Part shown: positions 62,073-64,000 of the stretch, piece after piece | Layout of the letters: each line of letters starts with the position of its first letter | Numbering within the stretch: position 1 is the stretch's first letter | Assembly (NCBI RefSeq): GCF_024808665.1 | Contig: NZ_JANUBZ010000001.1 | Location: 434,001 to 498,000, forward strand | Reading direction: 5' to 3' | From: Mucilaginibacter empetricola | GTDB lineage: Bacteria > Bacteroidota > Bacteroidia > Sphingobacteriales > Sphingobacteriaceae | DNA length: 64,000 bases | Position numbers and translations under genes: made by a program | Notes under the pieces: model-generated | What the model saw: the letters and a program-made list of their open reading frames with translations, nothing else | Databases searched by the model: none | Told to the model about the DNA's origin: nothing

Positions 62073-62876
62073 GTGGACAAATACTTCAACAACAAAATTA
62101 TATGGATTACCGGTGCCTCTTCGGGCATTGGTGAAGCACTGGCCTGGGAGTTGTCACGCCGGGGCGCTAAATTGATCTTGTCGAGCCGGCGGATAGCTGA
62201 ATTAGAACGGGTAAAGAATAACTGTGCCCATCCTGATAATGTACACATCCTCCCACTCGACCTTACCGACAGCGCTAATCTGGAAGCGAAAGTGCCCCTC
62301 GCCATAGCACTATTCGGGCATATCGACATTATGGTACATAATGGTGGCATTTCACAACGTGCGCTCGTTGCTGAGACCGATATTGCTGTCCATCGCGAAG
62401 TGATGGAGCTTAACTATTTCAGTTATATTACATTAACCAAAGCGCTTTTGCCACATTTTATAGCGCGGGGATCGGGTTATTTTGTAGTGACCAGCAGCGT
62501 AATGGGCAAAATAGGAACACCGATGCGTGCGGCCTACGCAGCTGCCAAACACGCATTGCACGGCTATTTCGATTGTCTCCGCGCCGAGGTGGGCCAGTAC
62601 GGCATCAAAGTAACCATACTTACGCCCGGCTATATCCATACGCCAATAGCAACAATATCCGGCGATGGAAGTTTTACCAGCAATAAATCTGAACACATCA
62701 ATGCCGGGTTTTCGGCCGATAAAGCTGCCTTACAAATTATAAAGGCCATACAAAATGAAGCGTATGAGCCCTATATCGGCAAATTTATAGGCGAAGAAAG
62801 ACTGGCGCTTTTTGTTAAACGCTTTCTGCCGGGATTGTTTACCAGGCTGATTTCACGTTTCGGGACACCGAAATAA
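62073..62876 (+). CDS. SDR-family oxidoreductase
   Basis: The 267-residue short-chain dehydrogenase starts at GTG (no ATG gives the strand). It has TGASSGIGEALAWEL for NAD(P), the NGGI motif, the catalytic S-Y-K set (TSSVMG and Y-A-A-A-K in AAYAAAKHALHGY) and a conserved tail. It reduces a carbonyl or oxidises an alcohol on an unknown substrate. It precedes an AraC sensor gene in the same direction by about 25 bp. Confidence 0.87.
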   Translation: MDKYFNNKIIWITGASSGIGEALAWELSRRGAKLILSSRRIAELERVKNNCAHPDNVHILPLDLTDSANLEAKVPLAIALFGHIDIMVHNGGISQRALVAETDIAVHREVMELNYFSYITLTKALLPHFIARGSGYFVVTSSVMGKIGTPMRAAYAAAKHALHGYFDCLRAEVGQYGIKVTILTPGYIHTPIATISGDGSFTSNKSEHINAGFSADKAALQIIKAIQNEAYEPYIGKFIGEERLALFVKRFLPGLFTRLISRFGTPK

Positions 62877-62899
62877 TAACTATTGACTTATTTGATACT

Positions 62900-64000
62900 T
62901 TGAATCCGTATACATTCCATATTAACCTCTATGACCTCGCCTTCCTGGGAGTAATATTTATTGGATTCAATTTTATATTATTCTTATGGTTTACCAAGGG
63001 GATAAACCGGGCAGCAAACCGGTTTCTTGCCATGGCGCTGATCACTATAGTTTTATGGATAGCCTGGATATTGGGTATTGATATCGGATTATCAACCTAC
63101 GTTCCCCATTGGAGCAGGCTGCCATTCCAATTCTCGCTGGCACTTGGTCCGCTGATCTTCTTTTATGTCCTTAAAATAACCCGGCCTGAATATAAATTCC
63201 GCCGCATGGATCTCCTGCATTTCAGTCCCTTGTTGCTTCAGCTTGGCGCCCATGTGTTTGAAGTTAAAGAAAGTGCAAGAACAGGGGCGGCTATCTACAA
63301 TACACTGTCCTTTCAACAATTGCACCCGGTGTTACAGTTGCTGGCATTTATTTCGGTTGGCACCTATCTGTACTGGTCTCACAAACTAATAGAGCGATTT
63401 TACCGGCGACTAAAATTTCATGGCGGCGATAGACACCGGTACCAATTGCGTTGGCTGCATAATTTGCTGACAGCTTTCGGCTTTTTATGGTTATTGTGGA
63501 TACCATTTACAGTAGTAGATTATTTTTATTACCATAATCAATCTGGCATACAGTTATATTATCCTTTATATCTTCTTTTAGCCGTAATGTCCATCTGGAT
63601 GGCGGCTGTAGCCTTTTTTAGGCCCGAAGTTAGTGTAGCTGTAAATGCGCCTTCATTTTTAAAACCATCACCACCTGCAGAATTAAAGCAAAAGGGCATT
63701 TGGCTAAAGAGGGTCGTAAAAACCAATCTCTATTACCAGGATCCGGAACTCAATTTAAACTCGCTGGCTGAAAAGCTTGACCTCACCCCTCACGAATTAT
63801 CCCGGATCATCAATACTGCCATCAAAAAAAACTTTCATGATTTTATCAGTGGCTATCGCGTTGCTGATGTAATTGAGAAAATGCAGGACCCTGCATATGA
63901 CCATATAACTTTGCTGGGCATTGCCTACGATTCTGGCTTCAACTCAAAAAGCGCCTTCAATCGTATTTTTAAAGAGATGACGGGTAAAAGCCCCGTGGAA
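62900..64000 (+). CDS. Membrane-anchored AraC-family regulator (3' truncated by window edge)
   Basis: The frame stays open to the end of the window. Residues 12-240 include about six to eight hydrophobic segments (HINLYDLAFLGVIFIGFNF, then IVLWIAWILGIDIGL and others). A C-terminal AraC HTH pair begins around residue 280, with LNLNSLAEKLDLTPHELSRI and HITLLGIAYDSGFNSKSAFN followed by RIFKEMTGKSP. No ATG fits; TTG at 62900 is used, and ATT at 62882 would add six residues. It senses an unknown signal at the membrane and may control the neighbouring SDR gene. Confidence 0.85.
   Translation, partial: MNPYTFHINLYDLAFLGVIFIGFNFILFLWFTKGINRAANRFLAMALITIVLWIAWILGIDIGLSTYVPHWSRLPFQFSLALGPLIFFYVLKITRPEYKFRRMDLLHFSPLLLQLGAHVFEVKESARTGAAIYNTLSFQQLHPVLQLLAFISVGTYLYWSHKLIERFYRRLKFHGGDRHRYQLRWLHNLLTAFGFLWLLWIPFTVVDYFYYHNQSGIQLYYPLYLLLAVMSIWMAAVAFFRPEVSVAVNAPSFLKPSPPAELKQKGIWLKRVVKTNLYYQDPELNLNSLAEKLDLTPHELSRIINTAIKKNFHDFISGYRVADVIEKMQDPAYDHITLLGIAYDSGFNSKSAFNRIFKEMTGKSPVE

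Overview
The window reads as chromosome of a Bacteroidota bacterium of the family Sphingobacteriaceae, most likely Mucilaginibacter or a close relative. The evidence is a TonB-dependent receptor with a CarboxypepD_reg-like leader domain, a type B T9SS (CHU_C) sorting domain, DPP-IV and PafA-type secreted enzymes, a GH78 rhamnosidase, a membrane-anchored AraC regulator at the right edge, TAnnTTTG-type promoters and several TTG/GTG starts. The first gene (GH3/serine hydrolase) is cut at the left edge and the last (AraC) at the right edge. No rRNA, tRNA, prophage, IS transposase or CRISPR array was seen.

Layout. 1-3 kb: end of a GH3-serine hydrolase fusion, then a two-gene AraC/membrane module bounded by a perfect 24-bp direct repeat. 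3-11 kb: thiamine region with a TPP riboswitch, TonB receptor, PnuT-like permease, ThiE and a divergent thiamine pyrophosphokinase, interrupted by a flavin-dependent dehydrogenase-like gene and alkaline phosphatase PafA. 11-17 kb: secreted hydrolases. 17-24.4 kb: ssb, mutY, HU, TPR protein, a tiny mS38-like ribosomal protein, RNase G and radA. 24.4-25.3 kb: a cluster of palindromic repeats, one carrying a GIY-YIG nuclease gene inside it. 25-33 kb: aspS, an RsmI-like methylase, an FAD monooxygenase, a T9SS adhesin-like protein and MiaE. 33-40 kb: a Dyp-type peroxidase pair, GH78, a B12-binding mutase subunit and an enoyl-CoA hydratase. 41-46 kb: a sigma-54 response regulator coupled to a stand-alone DHp-like protein, then small membrane proteins. 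46-49 kb: trpE-trpG-trpC behind what looks like a transcription attenuator with a WW leader peptide. 50-58 kb: pyk, acpP-fabF-rnc, yicC-gmk-nadD. 58-64 kb: a Pif1-like helicase, PpnP, an SDR and the AraC sensor.

The most striking property is the density of foldback repeats that touch genes. A palindrome of about 26 bp lies in frame inside radA, trpG and trpC. Paired inverted copies enclose the start codons of trpG and trpC, and another foldback covers the gmk start codon. Two small genes (GIY-YIG nuclease and four-helix-bundle protein) sit inside inverted-repeat cassettes. A multi-hairpin repeat of roughly 150-180 bp occurs twice (58.2 and 61.5 kb), and a 69-bp palindromic unit is repeated in tandem four times beside pyk.
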